Source of the DNA: Thamnidium elegans
Taxonomy: Eukaryota; Mucoromycota; Mucoromycetes; Mucorales; Mucoraceae
Direction of reading: 5' to 3'
Assembly (NCBI GenBank): GCA_025201345.1
Contig: JAIXMG010000001.1
Coordinates: 1,302,001-1,366,000 of the forward strand
Length of the DNA stretch: 64,000 bases
Shown here: one piece after another, positions 13,037-23,042 of the stretch
Numbering within the stretch: position 1 is the stretch's first letter
Layout: the number at the start of each line of letters is the position of its first letter
Position numbers and translations under genes: made by a program
Notes under the pieces: generated by a model
Database searches by the model: none
What the model saw: the letters and a program-made list of their open reading frames with translations, nothing else
What the model was told of the DNA's origin: nothing

Positions 13037-13469
13037 GAAGAGAAGTTTTTTTTTTTAAAAAAACACCTTATCCCTTTTTTTTTTTTCAAAACAGTGCCTG
13101 CAAAAACGGCTTTTTAAATTGTATATTTGAAACTCCCAAATGAAGATCTGAGGGGATCTTTTTTGAAGCCTCAATGAGTAAGATCCCTCACTGAAGAATT
13201 TGTCATACTTGAATATTATAGCTAACTTTAATCCTATTGTTTGTTATTATATACTGTTTTAGGAATACAAACCAAAAAGCCTCGAATCATTTTATATAAA
13301 AAAGTGAAGAAGATACCATTTTTCAAGGGAGAAGTATACAGTTCTCCTTTTCAATACTTTTAAAACAAACATCTATATTAAGAATAACTGTAGTTTCAGT
13401 ATAATTTATTTACATAATTCATAGAAAAATATGAATTGAAGTGATACAATCCGCACGCTTTTGGTGTTA
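13037..13469. other. Promoter side of the glycosyltransferase-like gene
   Basis: AT-rich, with a T11-A7 palindrome near 13050. No gene is seen. Confidence 0.45.
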
Positions 13470-13725
13470 AATCATTCTGCCCCAGTTACAGCGTTTTCTG
13501 ATACTTCGATCAGAGGCTTGTTAAGATTCTACTCCAAAAAAGGGACTTTTAGTTTCTGAATGATATGGCCTTGTACATTGTCTTCAAAACCTCTTGTTCT
13601 TTTTTTCAGCTTATCATTATGAGATATATCTTCCTGATCATTCCAGTATTGGGAGTATGCCTTACTAAAAGATGATTTATTGTTGTAACGATTCTTCACG
13701 AATAATAACGTTAATTAAGAACTTA
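13470..13725 (-). pseudogene. Unassigned minus-strand coding relic
   Basis: Read leftward from about 13720, one frame gives roughly 80 residues of ordinary-looking protein (RYNNKSSFSKAYSQYWND..., then EDNVQGHIIQKLKVPF) interrupted by a TAG and ended by a TGA. There is no start codon and no recognisable family. It sits beside transposon relics and may be part of one. Confidence 0.25.
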
Positions 13726-13964
13726 TTTTGACAAGAGCTATACTACTCCGATCAAATAGAAATCGCCACTTTTTACAAACAAAAACAATTATCCACATGA
13801 TATAGCATCTTTGAATGAAGAAACTTGATAATAAAACTTTAACCAGATAACTTTTAATTTTGGATATAAGTTACTGAAATATACAACTAATGAGCGTTAA
13901 GTTTTATTTATGTTTTAATATTTAGTATGGCCACTATTAGCTTTTTTTTTAAAAAAAAACCGTA

Positions 13965-14200
13965 CATCTTTCGGGCATACTGCTGTAAATTTTAAACAAT
14001 ATCTTGCCCATTCTTCTTGGATAAGGGTACCCAATTGTTTCAAATTAGTAAATTAATGTATTCCCTTTCGAATTTTTCTATCTAGAATATACCAAAAGCT
14101 TTCAAGTGTATTTAAATCTGGATTTTGAAGGATATAGTTTATTTATAAAAACCCATGATTAATTTTTACTCACAGTTGTACAATTGCTCATAATAGTTTA
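13965..14200 (-). pseudogene. Tc1/mariner transposase 3' fragment
   Basis: On the minus strand the translation contains ILQNPDLNTLESFWYILDRK, followed after one stop by FTNLKQLGTLIQEEWARY and PKDVR. This matches the C-terminal end of Tc1-type transposases (SPDLNPIExxW..L...., L...IQEEW, MPRR). The catalytic Glu is present. Upstream of it only a decayed NCTTVSKN stretch with stops remains. Terminal repeats were not found. It belongs to a different subgroup from the plus-strand copy next to it. Confidence 0.6.
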
Positions 14201-14377
14201 TCAGAAACTGTCCAACATTCGCCGACGATGTGAAGACCTGCAGTATTCTTTTTATAGATACAGACATACTTTTTGTTGTAATTAGATATTTAAAGCATTT
14301 ACGCCCCTTTCTATATTACTGGTCCTCTTCCTCATTCTTCGCTCAGTCATCCGCAAGTCCTTCTAGTATCGCTTCGG

Positions 14378-15227
14378 GTGGTCGAATTGAAAATATACAT
14401 GCACATATGGTCTACAAAGGCACGTAGTAGCAATTTGTGTAAATTAAACTTACTTAAATACAAAAATTGTATTTTCATTGATGAAGCTGGGTTTCATATT
14501 AATATGAGGAATAATTGGGCTAGATCAAAAAGTGGCAGCTCTGCTATAGCAAAACAGCCAAAAACTAGAGCGCAATCTCATATCAGTATCGGGATTATTC
14601 ACTGGTCTAGCGTTGTTGTCTAGCGTTGCTCACGTTGTCATAAGAAAGCCTCCAGTAAGAAAAAAAACACAGGCGGCTAAAAAAAAAAAAGATAAAAGCT
14701 AATAATGGAAAAAAGAGAACCGCAACCGAGATTAGTACAGAGGATCCAGAAGTTGACGACGATCCTGCCGATAATAATCCAACACCAAAAGGTACGACTA
14801 CTGCTCATTTTATCAAGTTTATGAACGAGCTTCTTAGTGTAATGAACTTGATGAAACTTTTAAGGGAAGTTACACCGTTATGGATAATGCTTCTACTCAT
14901 AAATCCAAGCCGACGTTACGGAAAATTGAAAGTAAAGGCTACAAAGTCATGTATCTACCTTATTATACACCTGAATTGAACCCCATTGAACAATTTTGGG
15001 CAATAGTTAAAGGGAAAATGAAGGGTGGTCGGCTTATGAGTAAAGAAAATTTATATAATAGAATTGGCGATGCCTGTAATGATGTACTCATCAGTGATCT
15101 TCATAGCTTTGTAGTCACTCTAAACGCCAAATCATTAAATGCTAAAATAAAACACCGTTCTAATATACACATGTCTCTTTTTTATTATTTAAACGACAAA
15201 CATCTACGAATATCCCTTTGGTCGTAG
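14378..15227 (+). pseudogene. Tc1/mariner-like DDE transposase, broken
   Basis: Three pieces in shifting frames: 14378-14623 with the first catalytic Asp in CIFIDEAGFHINMRNNW, a low-complexity charged middle (TEDPEVDDDPADNNPTPKG) in another frame, and 14880-15227 with the second Asp in MDNASTHKSK and the Glu in TPELNPIEQFWAIVKGKMKG. The Asp-Glu spacing is 34 residues, as in DD34E elements. The triad itself survives, but a stop at 14621 and frameshifts between the pieces make the gene inactive. The N-terminal DNA-binding part is missing or unrecognisable. The long insertion between the two Asp residues is typical of fungal members. Confidence 0.7.
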
Positions 15228-15329
15228 TAGTAGTAGTAGTCGTAGTCCAAATAGACTTTTATTTGTTTGATTTTGACAGCGTACTATTTGTCCCTTTAAT
15301 GGTGTAATTCTTTATATGAAAAAGTCCAA

Positions 15330-15647
15330 TTATGCTGAACTTAAGAATCTGAAAGATAGATATCGTAAGAGAAAAATGGGATTTACCTTCTCATCTTGAC
15401 GACTGAGAGCCTTTTTCTTCGCTTCTCGTAGAATCCAACAGTCCTTTATGATATGGCCAACGTTATCACATACATTACAAGTAATCTTGCGATCCCTACT
15501 AGAGTCTCGACGACCTTTTTTAGATTGTGCGTTCATATCAACGTCCATAGGAGACCAATCTACACTCGGTATTGCCAGTATCTTTCTTTTATTTTTCATT
15601 TTAATCAGTAAACACTCCTGAAACAGATTTTTTTTATAAGCTGCCAT
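15330..15647 (-). CDS. Gag-like zinc-knuckle ORF (retroelement fragment)
   Basis: 105 residues from the ATG at 15647. It has a PSVDWSPMDVD stretch, a basic linker and one CCHC knuckle (CNVCDNVGHIIKDC, C-x2-C-x4-H-x4-C) followed by a basic helix. This layout is that of the C-terminal nucleocapsid part of a Ty3/gypsy-like Gag. No protease, reverse transcriptase or LTR is seen on either side, and the neighbouring DNA is Tc1-like. It is most likely a stranded gag fragment; a domesticated small zinc-knuckle protein cannot be excluded. Confidence 0.4.
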   Translation of the reverse strand: MAAYKKNLFQECLLIKMKNKRKILAIPSVDWSPMDVDMNAQSKKGRRDSSRDRKITCNVCDNVGHIIKDCWILREAKKKALSRQDEKVNPIFLLRYLSFRFLSSA

Positions 15648-18290
15648 AGTAAAAATTTAGACCTAATCCAAAAAAAGAAAAAAAAAGACCAATTAAATTG
15701 CAATTATTACGTCAATAGCTTTATACTCAAAAGGTCTTTATAAAGAAAAAGAAACGCGTTATATCTTTACACATAAAAGATCGAAAAGATCGGGTTCGTA
15801 CGATCTGTTCTAATAAAGTACTTGCATTGAAGTATCAAAAAAAAAAAAAAAAAAAAAAAAAAAACGAAAATTTGAACCACAATTTGAGTTGTCATCGTTT
15901 TTGGTCGCCTATATAAGAGGTGAAAATGATTTCAAATAGTGAGGAAGGATAGACAATGACATGTAGGATACCTAGACCCTAGCAACTGCACTAGTTGTCC
16001 GTGGACTTAATGTGCGCGAATCTAGGCCTGACATCAGTACTAGATGTACTTCCTCTCTTTTTGATATTTTTTTTGCATGACCATTTCTGTGTGTTGTTCA
16101 CGTCAAAGAATATTGTTATCTATTATTACGCACTGAATTTTCCATACTCCTCAAGTACATAACTCTTCTACTATTTATTTTATTTAAATCATCTTTCTTG
16201 ATGCTGTCACCTACATTTTACCAAATTTATTCTTTACTGTTACGCTATTCCATATCTATTATCTACCACTTTTCGTCACTTTAGACCCCTTTTTTCATAC
16301 GTTATTATTACATTTACCTTAAATAAACTTATCTCACTTTGACCTTTAAAACTTTTATCATATACTCCTTTAGGATATTATCATTTTATACTTAAGATCC
16401 CTTGAATATATTTATTATTCATTGTATTTTCCTTTTCTTTACTATAAACCGAAGGTTTATAATAACTACCTTTTACAGTTGGACAACTTAAAACCGGGTG
16501 CTCACTATACTTTTATTGGACTTTTATAACTGCCTTACTGTTTATTTAATGTCTATCTCATTCTTCATTTTATATTACCACTACAAATAACTCAATTTGT
16601 AACATTATCTTTTAACCTTTTAATTATACTTTTGGTTTTATCTTCGAACTCATAGTAACAAAAGATTTATAAATGCAAGTCGAGACACGACACTTCTTTA
16701 AGATCCACTTTTCACATTTTACCTGATCACTTCATTTATTATGTAATTTTATTATTTTTCATTCTGCTATACACATTTTCGTTGCATTTATTTTCATTGG
16801 CCTTTCTTCTTTTAGTTCAACGATTCTTATTCTTTATCCTTATTACAGTTTTATTAGCTTACTTGTAACATTACTAGATCTCTTTAATTTTTATTTTATA
16901 ATTACATTTAATTGTTTTTGACTGTAAAAGGAACACCTTATGTCGTTAAACCTAAGTATGAATAGATATCATTGAAATTCTTTTTCCATAGGCGGTGAAT
17001 CATATATTTGAAATGGTACTAGTTTTTTGACCTGTCTACCACAGGTACGTTTAGTCTGAAATAAATATGATTTTATGAAATTGACACGTAAAGGTATCGC
17101 ATTAATATGAGGTAAAATTCAATTATAAATCATACTCGGGATATCCGTAGGGAGTTCCAGGTTCATACGAAATCTTTTGGATGGTTTTCAATTCAGCATT
17201 TAACTAAATACGTAGATAATCGATGTGAAGCGGGCAGCATACTTCAATTTCTTCGACGTTTGGAAAATACGGCATTAACTGCTACATTTCTGGGATCGAC
17301 CCCTTTTGTTTTTCGGATTTTTTTCGCGGATTATTAGCGTTTAATCCGGACCAAATTTATGTATCTTTATAGAAAAAATAACGGTGATAGTATAATCTTC
17401 CAGGCTCTTCTAATGCATTAAAAATGATATTATTACTAAAGATAATGAGCGAGCAATTACTGTTTAAAGGCCTTTTTTTTACTTGGCGTTTTAGCTAAGC
17501 GGACGTTAAGCTGGCGTTTTATTAAAAGCGTATTTACTCTTTCAGTTTTGGATGTAGCACTTTTATTTATAAATGAATAAAAATAAATTATTAAAGATCT
17601 TTAATCTTTGTTAAATTTAGTAATAGTATTAGCAAACTGAATTCGATGTAATCACGAAAATAAAGCAAATAGGTGAGCGCACGTGATAAAAAAAAAGTAA
17701 GGTTTTTTTTGCCCAAAAAAAAGTAATTTTAAACGGTGATCACTCTTTCAATTTTTGCAATAGAAATATAAATTAAGATGGATTAAAAGTGTATAAACAA
17801 GTACTTTATTGTCAACAATTTGCCCACAATAAAAGACAAAGTGGATCCAGAGGAATCGCAAAACATCCGTGATTTTTGGCCAAAAAACAAAAGGGGGTTG
17901 ACCCCCAAAAATAAAAAACGAAAAAAAAAAACAAAAAAAGTACGTTTTTAATTTTTTTTATCAAAGATATATTTAAAACAACTATTTTGTATTATACAAC
18001 TTGGGTCCAAAAAGCTTTTTCTGTTTTTTAATAAATTAAGAACCATCATTTGTTATAGCTGGTAAAATTAGCAGTGATTTCTTATGTGAGCGATGTTTTA
18101 AACTGCAGTATCTCAGTGAGCTTTTTTTTTAGCAATAACAATTGCTCTCTTCTTTCAATTATTTTGCTCTTGTTCCTTTGGAGTGTTTTATTGTTACTAC
18201 GTTTTTATAACTGACTTGGATAATATGGCACATTTCGTTGTTACATGCTCAATATCAAAAGAAAAAACAAAATACATAAATAAAATAAAA
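15648..18290. other. Gene-free repeat-rich stretch
   Basis: 2.6 kb without an intact gene. 15838-15864 is an A27 run. 16140-16960 is strikingly pyrimidine-rich on the plus strand. At about 17000-17200 the minus strand has a short protein-like frame (YEPGTPYGYPEYD...) with several stops. At 17896-17909 a GGGGGTTGACCCCC inverted repeat lies in a T/A-rich context. The stretch probably consists of decayed mobile DNA. Confidence 0.4.
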
Positions 18291-18366
18291 ATACATGTCG
18301 CAAGTGGTGGATAATATTAAGAAGAGAAAAGAAAAAGAAAAGAAAAGAAAAAGAAAAAGAAAAAGA

Positions 18367-18630
18367 AAAAGTAAAAGTAAAAGTAAAAGTAAAAGTAAAA
18401 GTAAAAGTAAAAGTAAAAGTAAAAGTAAAAGTAAAAGTAAAAGTAAAAGTAAAAGTAAAAGTAAAAGTAAAAGTAAAAGTAAAAGTAAAAGTAAAAGTAA
18501 AAGTAAAAGTAAAAGTAAAAGTAAAAGTAAAAGTAAAAGTAAAAGTAAAAGTAAAAGTAAAAGTAAAAGTAAAAGTAAAAGTAAAAGTAAAAGTAAAAGT
18601 AAAAGTAAAAGTAAAAGTAAAAGTAAAAGT
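18367..18630. repeat. Hexanucleotide array (AAAAGT)44
   Basis: Forty-four perfect tandem copies of AAAAGT, 264 bp without a single substitution. On the left it is preceded by a shorter AAAAAG-type run (18332-18366) from which it probably grew. Because the unit is six bases and stop-free, several frames on both strands are open through it (Lys-Ser on plus; Thr-Phe and poly-Leu on minus). I regard those ORFs as by-products. The lack of interruptions suggests recent expansion. Confidence 0.95.
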
Positions 18631-19160
18631 AAAAGAAAGAAAGATATAAAAGAAAGATGTAAAAGGAATTGTATTTGCATTTGTTTGGGTTTTAAAATAG
18701 GGGTCGTTGTAGTACAAAGAAAATGCAACTGTCAATTACAGAGTATAATAACAAAAAGATAAAAGAATATAAACTATAAGGCCGTACCCGAGAGAAGTAC
18801 ACTTTATAATTTTTTATTAAATAAAAGATAATATAATGAGAAGATCCAGCACCTCATTTACATGTACGCATTGCATAATTATAACTGTCAAGCATTATGC
18901 CAAATGTTAAACCAATTAAGCCAAACATATTATATTTTACTGTAAAAATAATAGTAAACTTTATTAAGAATGTTGCGGATAGATTATTAAAAGGAAGAAG
19001 AAAAACATTAAGGTAATGTTTACATTTAATGAGAATCAGGGCAGACATTATCTTTCCCTTTTTAAGAAGCCTTTTCTTTTTTATAATGCCTTCTTTTTTT
19101 TTTATAATGCATTCTCTTTTTTTAAGACATTCTTTTTTAAAACGTTTTCTCATTCTCTTT

Positions 19161-19272
19161 TTAGGACACTCATTTTTAGGACACTCATTTTTAAAGACAC
19201 TCATTTTTAAAGACACTCATTTTTAAAGACACTCATTTTTAAAGACACTCATTTTTAAAGACACTCATTTTT
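19161..19272. repeat. 16-bp minisatellite (ACACTCATTTTTAAAG)
   Basis: Seven copies of a 16-bp unit, the first one or two with TTAGG instead of TAAAG, the rest nearly identical. Degenerate, more diverged copies (ATTCTTTTTT-type) lie immediately to the left from about 19080, which shows the direction of homogenisation. No gene is associated. Confidence 0.85.
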
Positions 19273-19428
19273 ATTTATAGCTTTTTTTTTCATTTTTATT
19301 TTTTTTTAGCCCTTCGGGTTGGGTTGCTAAATAAGAAAAAGTTAGAAATCAACTCTTTTTTATTTGCAGCAAAATGTTTTTATGATACTTTCCTTCTCTC
19401 CTCGTATCACTCCAACTTTCTACCAGCC

Positions 19429-19671
19429 AGTGCTTATGGTACCATTTGCGCCATGCAATTTTTTTTTGGGGTTTACAGATTTGACCCATCTGCAGGGCTT
19501 TTTTCCAAGAGAGACAACTTGTGAATTTACATCCCCACCCCGCGGTAAGAGAAAGCGGAATGGGGATGTAAACCCACAACCTGCCTCTCCGGAAAAAAAC
19601 CACCACGGATGAGTCAAACTGCAAACACACAAAAAAAAAGATTACAAGGCGCAAATGGTACCATAAGCACT
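19429..19671. mobile_element. Hairpin MITE with 24-bp perfect terminal inverted repeats
   Basis: The 24 bases at 19429-19452 (AGTGCTTATGGTACCATT...) are repeated exactly, inverted, at 19648-19671. The inversion continues imperfectly through both arms (TTTACATCCCCA against TGGGGATGTAAA near the centre; TTTTTTCC against GGAAAAAA), so the whole 243 bp can fold into one long hairpin with its loop near 19550. It has no coding capacity. No clear target-site duplication is visible at the borders. This is the form of a foldback MITE; it could also be a source of small RNA. Confidence 0.7.
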
Positions 19672-19929
19672 ACTATTACAGAAAAAAGACTTGATCAGAG
19701 TCCTAAAAACTGTAATAATAGTTAGTTAGTAAATATCTGGCCAGTTACCTTTTGTAGTCGTGAAGAAAAAAAAAAAGAGAAAAAAAACAAAAAAGGAAAA
19801 AAAAAAACGGGTCAATTTATACCCGTGATTTGTTGCCATGGTTTGTGTGACGTGTAACATTTTGTGTGACCTTGTTTTTGTGGCATTGTCTAACAGTGAA
19901 GCTTAATTAATTTATAAACCTATCAGTTT
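19672..19929. other. Intergenic between MITE and nucleoporin-like relic
   Basis: AT-rich with A/G-rich tracts at 19765-19808. No gene is seen. Confidence 0.4.
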
Positions 19930-19939
19930 ATGCAACATC

Positions 19940-20867
19940 GTATCACGCACTGTTTCCGTCTCACGTCTTGATTTTGAAACTGGGAAAACTAGTGTAAAGG
20001 CTTATTCTCGTAGAGATCTTCGACTTGCTACAGAAATTGGGCATACAAAGGACAGTATCGGATACTGTTATATTTGTATTCGTACATCAGATGTATATAA
20101 ACTTGACAAGATTGTCTCACGACATATTGTAGATGTACGTTTGTATAGCCGTCAATTGTAAGCATTCGTTTGTCCTTCTACATACTTCAAATCTGTTGCT
20201 GCTCGTGGGTATCGTGCTGGTGATAAAGAAACGCTCCAAATTGAAGTTATGGATATACCGCCTTTAAATATCGAATATAAAAAGAAATTGAGTACACAAG
20301 AATTAAAATTAAAATTTAATCGTATTTAAGCTGAAGAATTCGATTCACCTTTACAACACCTTATAGATGGTCTTAGTTCTGCTGATCCTTCCTTTTTTAC
20401 TACTATTCATGACGATAATTATGATTGGACCGCTGTTCAACATTAAAATATTCCTTTGAATCTTACCATTGAATCTTCTTCTAGACACGAATTTCAATTA
20501 GAAAGAGCAGTAGATGGTGCTGGTAATGAATTGAATTTATCTAGTTTGGCTCCTCAAAGCATTGTTGTACATGTTCATCCTACTGTTATCTTAGTGAAGA
20601 TATCTTAATAAATGCTGATTTACGAGGCACTGGCCCCTTTAAATTATCTTGAATTCATAATAATGAATTATACTTCGATAAGGCGGAAGGAAAAAAGTAT
20701 ACACTCAAGTTATCTCCTTTTGATCGTGTTAGTCATCATGTTGTTTCGCTTGTAAAGATTCAAGACGCTAATGGTTGTGTCAAAGATTTAGAATCTCGTG
20801 ATTTAACTATCGATGAGCGTTATGACGGTCCTATTGCTTTCTTCCTTACCACTGGCGAAAATGATTA
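19940..20867 (+). pseudogene. Truncated Pom152-like nucleoporin pseudogene
   Basis: About 300 residues can be read with three TAA stops, one frameshift (about 20600-20630) and one TGA. Recognisable blocks include FVCPSTYFKSVAARGYRAGD, PLQHLIDGLSSADPSFF and VVSLVKIQDANGCVKDLE followed by DGPIAFF. These resemble the Ig-like repeat region of the fungal pore membrane nucleoporin Pom152. The N-terminal and transmembrane parts are missing, so this is a partial duplicate, not a simple loss of the only copy. The stops sit where family sequence would have Gln (CAA) or Trp (TGG), which suggests C:G to T:A changes. The family call is moderate; the broken state is certain. Confidence 0.55.
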
Positions 20868-21421
20868 AAATTACTGAAGGTACAACTTCAAAACATTTAT
20901 GTATCATGCACATTAAAAAAAACCATTATATTTATTTTTTTAGTTTGAAAGCATTAAGAAGTAAAAAATAATAGATACACAATAAATAATAATCTACTTA
21001 ACTACAATCATAATAATTTATATATGTACACGTAGTTTTATTTTTAACGCATATCACATTTGGGAGGGTATCTGAAATGCAATTCTTGTTGTCAGTGGTT
21101 TATCTACAATAACTTTATTCGTAATTGGAATAGACGGACGCATTGGATAAGGTTATACATTATACATATCTGTTGTTGTTGCAGGAAATTACTTGTTCTA
21201 AGTACGCATAATATTAATGAATGTATTGAAAGAAACAAGCTTCATATATACCCATCAATATGTTTTTTTTCAAAAGGAGATTCAACTGGTTTGGTCCTCA
21301 CGTCACCCATGAATTTGACGTTACTGTCTGCGTTTTAACCCAATAAAATAATAAAAAAAGTGCATGTTAAAAAAAATGTGTATAAAAGGCTTCTTTTTTC
21401 CTAGCACAACCCCTAGCCATC
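20868..21421. other. Intergenic before the AsnRS gene
   Basis: At 21070-21190 the plus strand reads as a short hydrophobic stretch (VSGLSTITLFVIGIDGRIG, stop, GYTLYISVVVAGNYLF) that may be a relic of a small membrane protein. The right end is the promoter of the synthetase gene. Confidence 0.35.
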
Positions 21422-22974
21422 ATGAACCGTCTTGTTAACACACGATTCATTCAAAAGGCAGGTTATGCAACAAAGCCCTTATTACCCAATAAAACCATCA
21501 AGACCTTGTTAAAAGAAGATACACAACAAGTCTCAGTTCGAGGTTGGGTTCGTTCTGTTCGTAAACAAAAACAAGTGAGTTTTGCTACTGTCAATGACGG
21601 TTCGACTTTAAAAGGAATTCAAGCTATTTTAAATGAAAAGGATGCTCAATTGTAAAGTCAATTATAAAAAGGAATGGGGGGGGGGGAGGGATCCTGTAGG
21701 TACTAAATTATTCCTCTTTTTTTTCATAGGTTAACTACAGGTACCTGTGTTGAGTTACAAGGTTCGCTTATTGAAAGTCCCGGTAAAGAACAAACCAAAG
21801 AATTACAAGTAAACGGTATTAAAGTATTAGGCGAATGTGACAGTGTAAGTTATTATCGATACCCCTTCCTGAAAAGGAAAACCTCCAAGATGATAACATA
21901 TGTATATATTAGACCTATCCACTTCAAAAGAAACGTCATACCAATGAATTTTTAAGAAGCATTGGACATTTAAGAATGCGAGGTAATACAGGTAGTGCCG
22001 TACTTCGCGTTAGAAATGCCGCTAGTGAAGGTATCAGAGACTTTTTTCGGGAACAAGAATTTATTCTTACCAACACACCCATCTTAACCTCGCATGATTG
22101 TGAAGGCGGTGGAGAAGTATTCAAGATCACACCAGTGGATTCCAAGGAACCTACCGAATTTTTTAAAAAGCCAGTTTATTTAACAGTATCCGGTCAATTA
22201 CATGCAGAGATTATGGCCTCCGCCATGTCAAGAGTATATACGTTTGGCCCAACCTTTAGAGCAGAAGAATCATTAACCTCTAGACATTTAGCAGAGTTTT
22301 GGATGTTGGAAGCAGAGATGGCCTTTATTGATGATATGGCTCCACTTTTAGACGTGACAGAAGGAAGTGTACAACAAACTACTCGATATGTCATGGATCA
22401 ATGTAGTGAGGATCTTGCCTTCTTTAACCAATGGGTTGATAAATCCTTATTGGAGCGTTTACAAAAGAGTGTAGATAAACCATTTGTTAGAATGTCATAT
22501 ACAGAGGCTATTGATGTATTACAAAAGGCACAAGATAAAGAAAAGAACAAATTTCGGTACCCTACTACTTGGGGTTCTAGTCTTCAATCTGAGCATGAAC
22601 GTTATTTGGCTTCCGAGTACTGTCAGCAACCTGTGTTTGTTACTGATTATCCTTCAGAATTAAAACCTTTTTACATGAGAGCCAATGAGGATGGAAAAAC
22701 TGTCGGTTGCTTTGATTTATTGTTACCTGGTATTGGAGAACTTGTAGGTGGATCCATGCGTGAAGAACGTTATTCGATTTTGGAACAAAAGATGAAGGAT
22801 GCAAAGATGAATATGGAAGATTATCAATGGTACTTGGATTTACGTAAATATGGTAGTGCTCCTCATGGTGGTTATGGTATCGGATTTGAAAGATTATTGT
22901 TATGGTTAACAGGCCTTGAAAATGTACGTGAAGTAATTCCTATGCCTAGATGGGTTGGTAGTTGTAAATACTAA
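21422..22974 (+). CDS. Mitochondrial asparaginyl-tRNA synthetase
   Basis: Exons 21422-21651, 21730-21844 and 21913-22974 give 468 residues. The N-terminus MNRLVNTRFIQKAGYATK is a basic amphipathic mitochondrial presequence. An OB-fold anticodon-binding domain follows (VSVRGWVRSVRKQKQVSFATVNDG), then the class II core: motif 1 NAASEGIRDFF, the QLHAEIMA loop, motif 2 FGPTFRAE and motif 3 GIGFERLLLWLTGLENVREV with PMPR, characteristic of AsnRS rather than AspRS or LysRS. It charges mitochondrial tRNA-Asn (NARS2/Slm5 type). Intron 1 contains a G11 run broken by one A (21676-21687). The gene is convergent with the PP2A gene, with only about 70 bp between stops. Confidence 0.93.
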
Positions 22975-23042
22975 ACCCTTGATATTTATGTAAGAAAAAA
23001 AAGTATTTATTTATAATAATAAAAAGGAAAAAGTATATTTAT

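Noticed and set aside
18367..18630. Regular repeat considered as a CRISPR array
   Set aside because: There are no spacers; the unit is six bases in direct tandem, and the genome is eukaryotic.
18241..18762. Long ORFs of 155-164 residues on both strands (Lys-Ser, Thr-Phe, poly-Leu)
   Set aside because: They are by-products of the stop-free AAAAGT hexanucleotide array; no non-repeat protein sequence supports them.
18854..19216. Minus-strand ORF of 120 residues with Lys/Glu/Cys repeats
   Set aside because: The repeats are a translation of the 16-bp minisatellite and its diverged copies; the C-terminal hydrophobic end is too short to assign.
19349..19654. Overlapping ORFs of 66-101 residues on both strands
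   Set aside because: They lie inside and beside the hairpin MITE and reflect its inverted arms; none resembles a protein.
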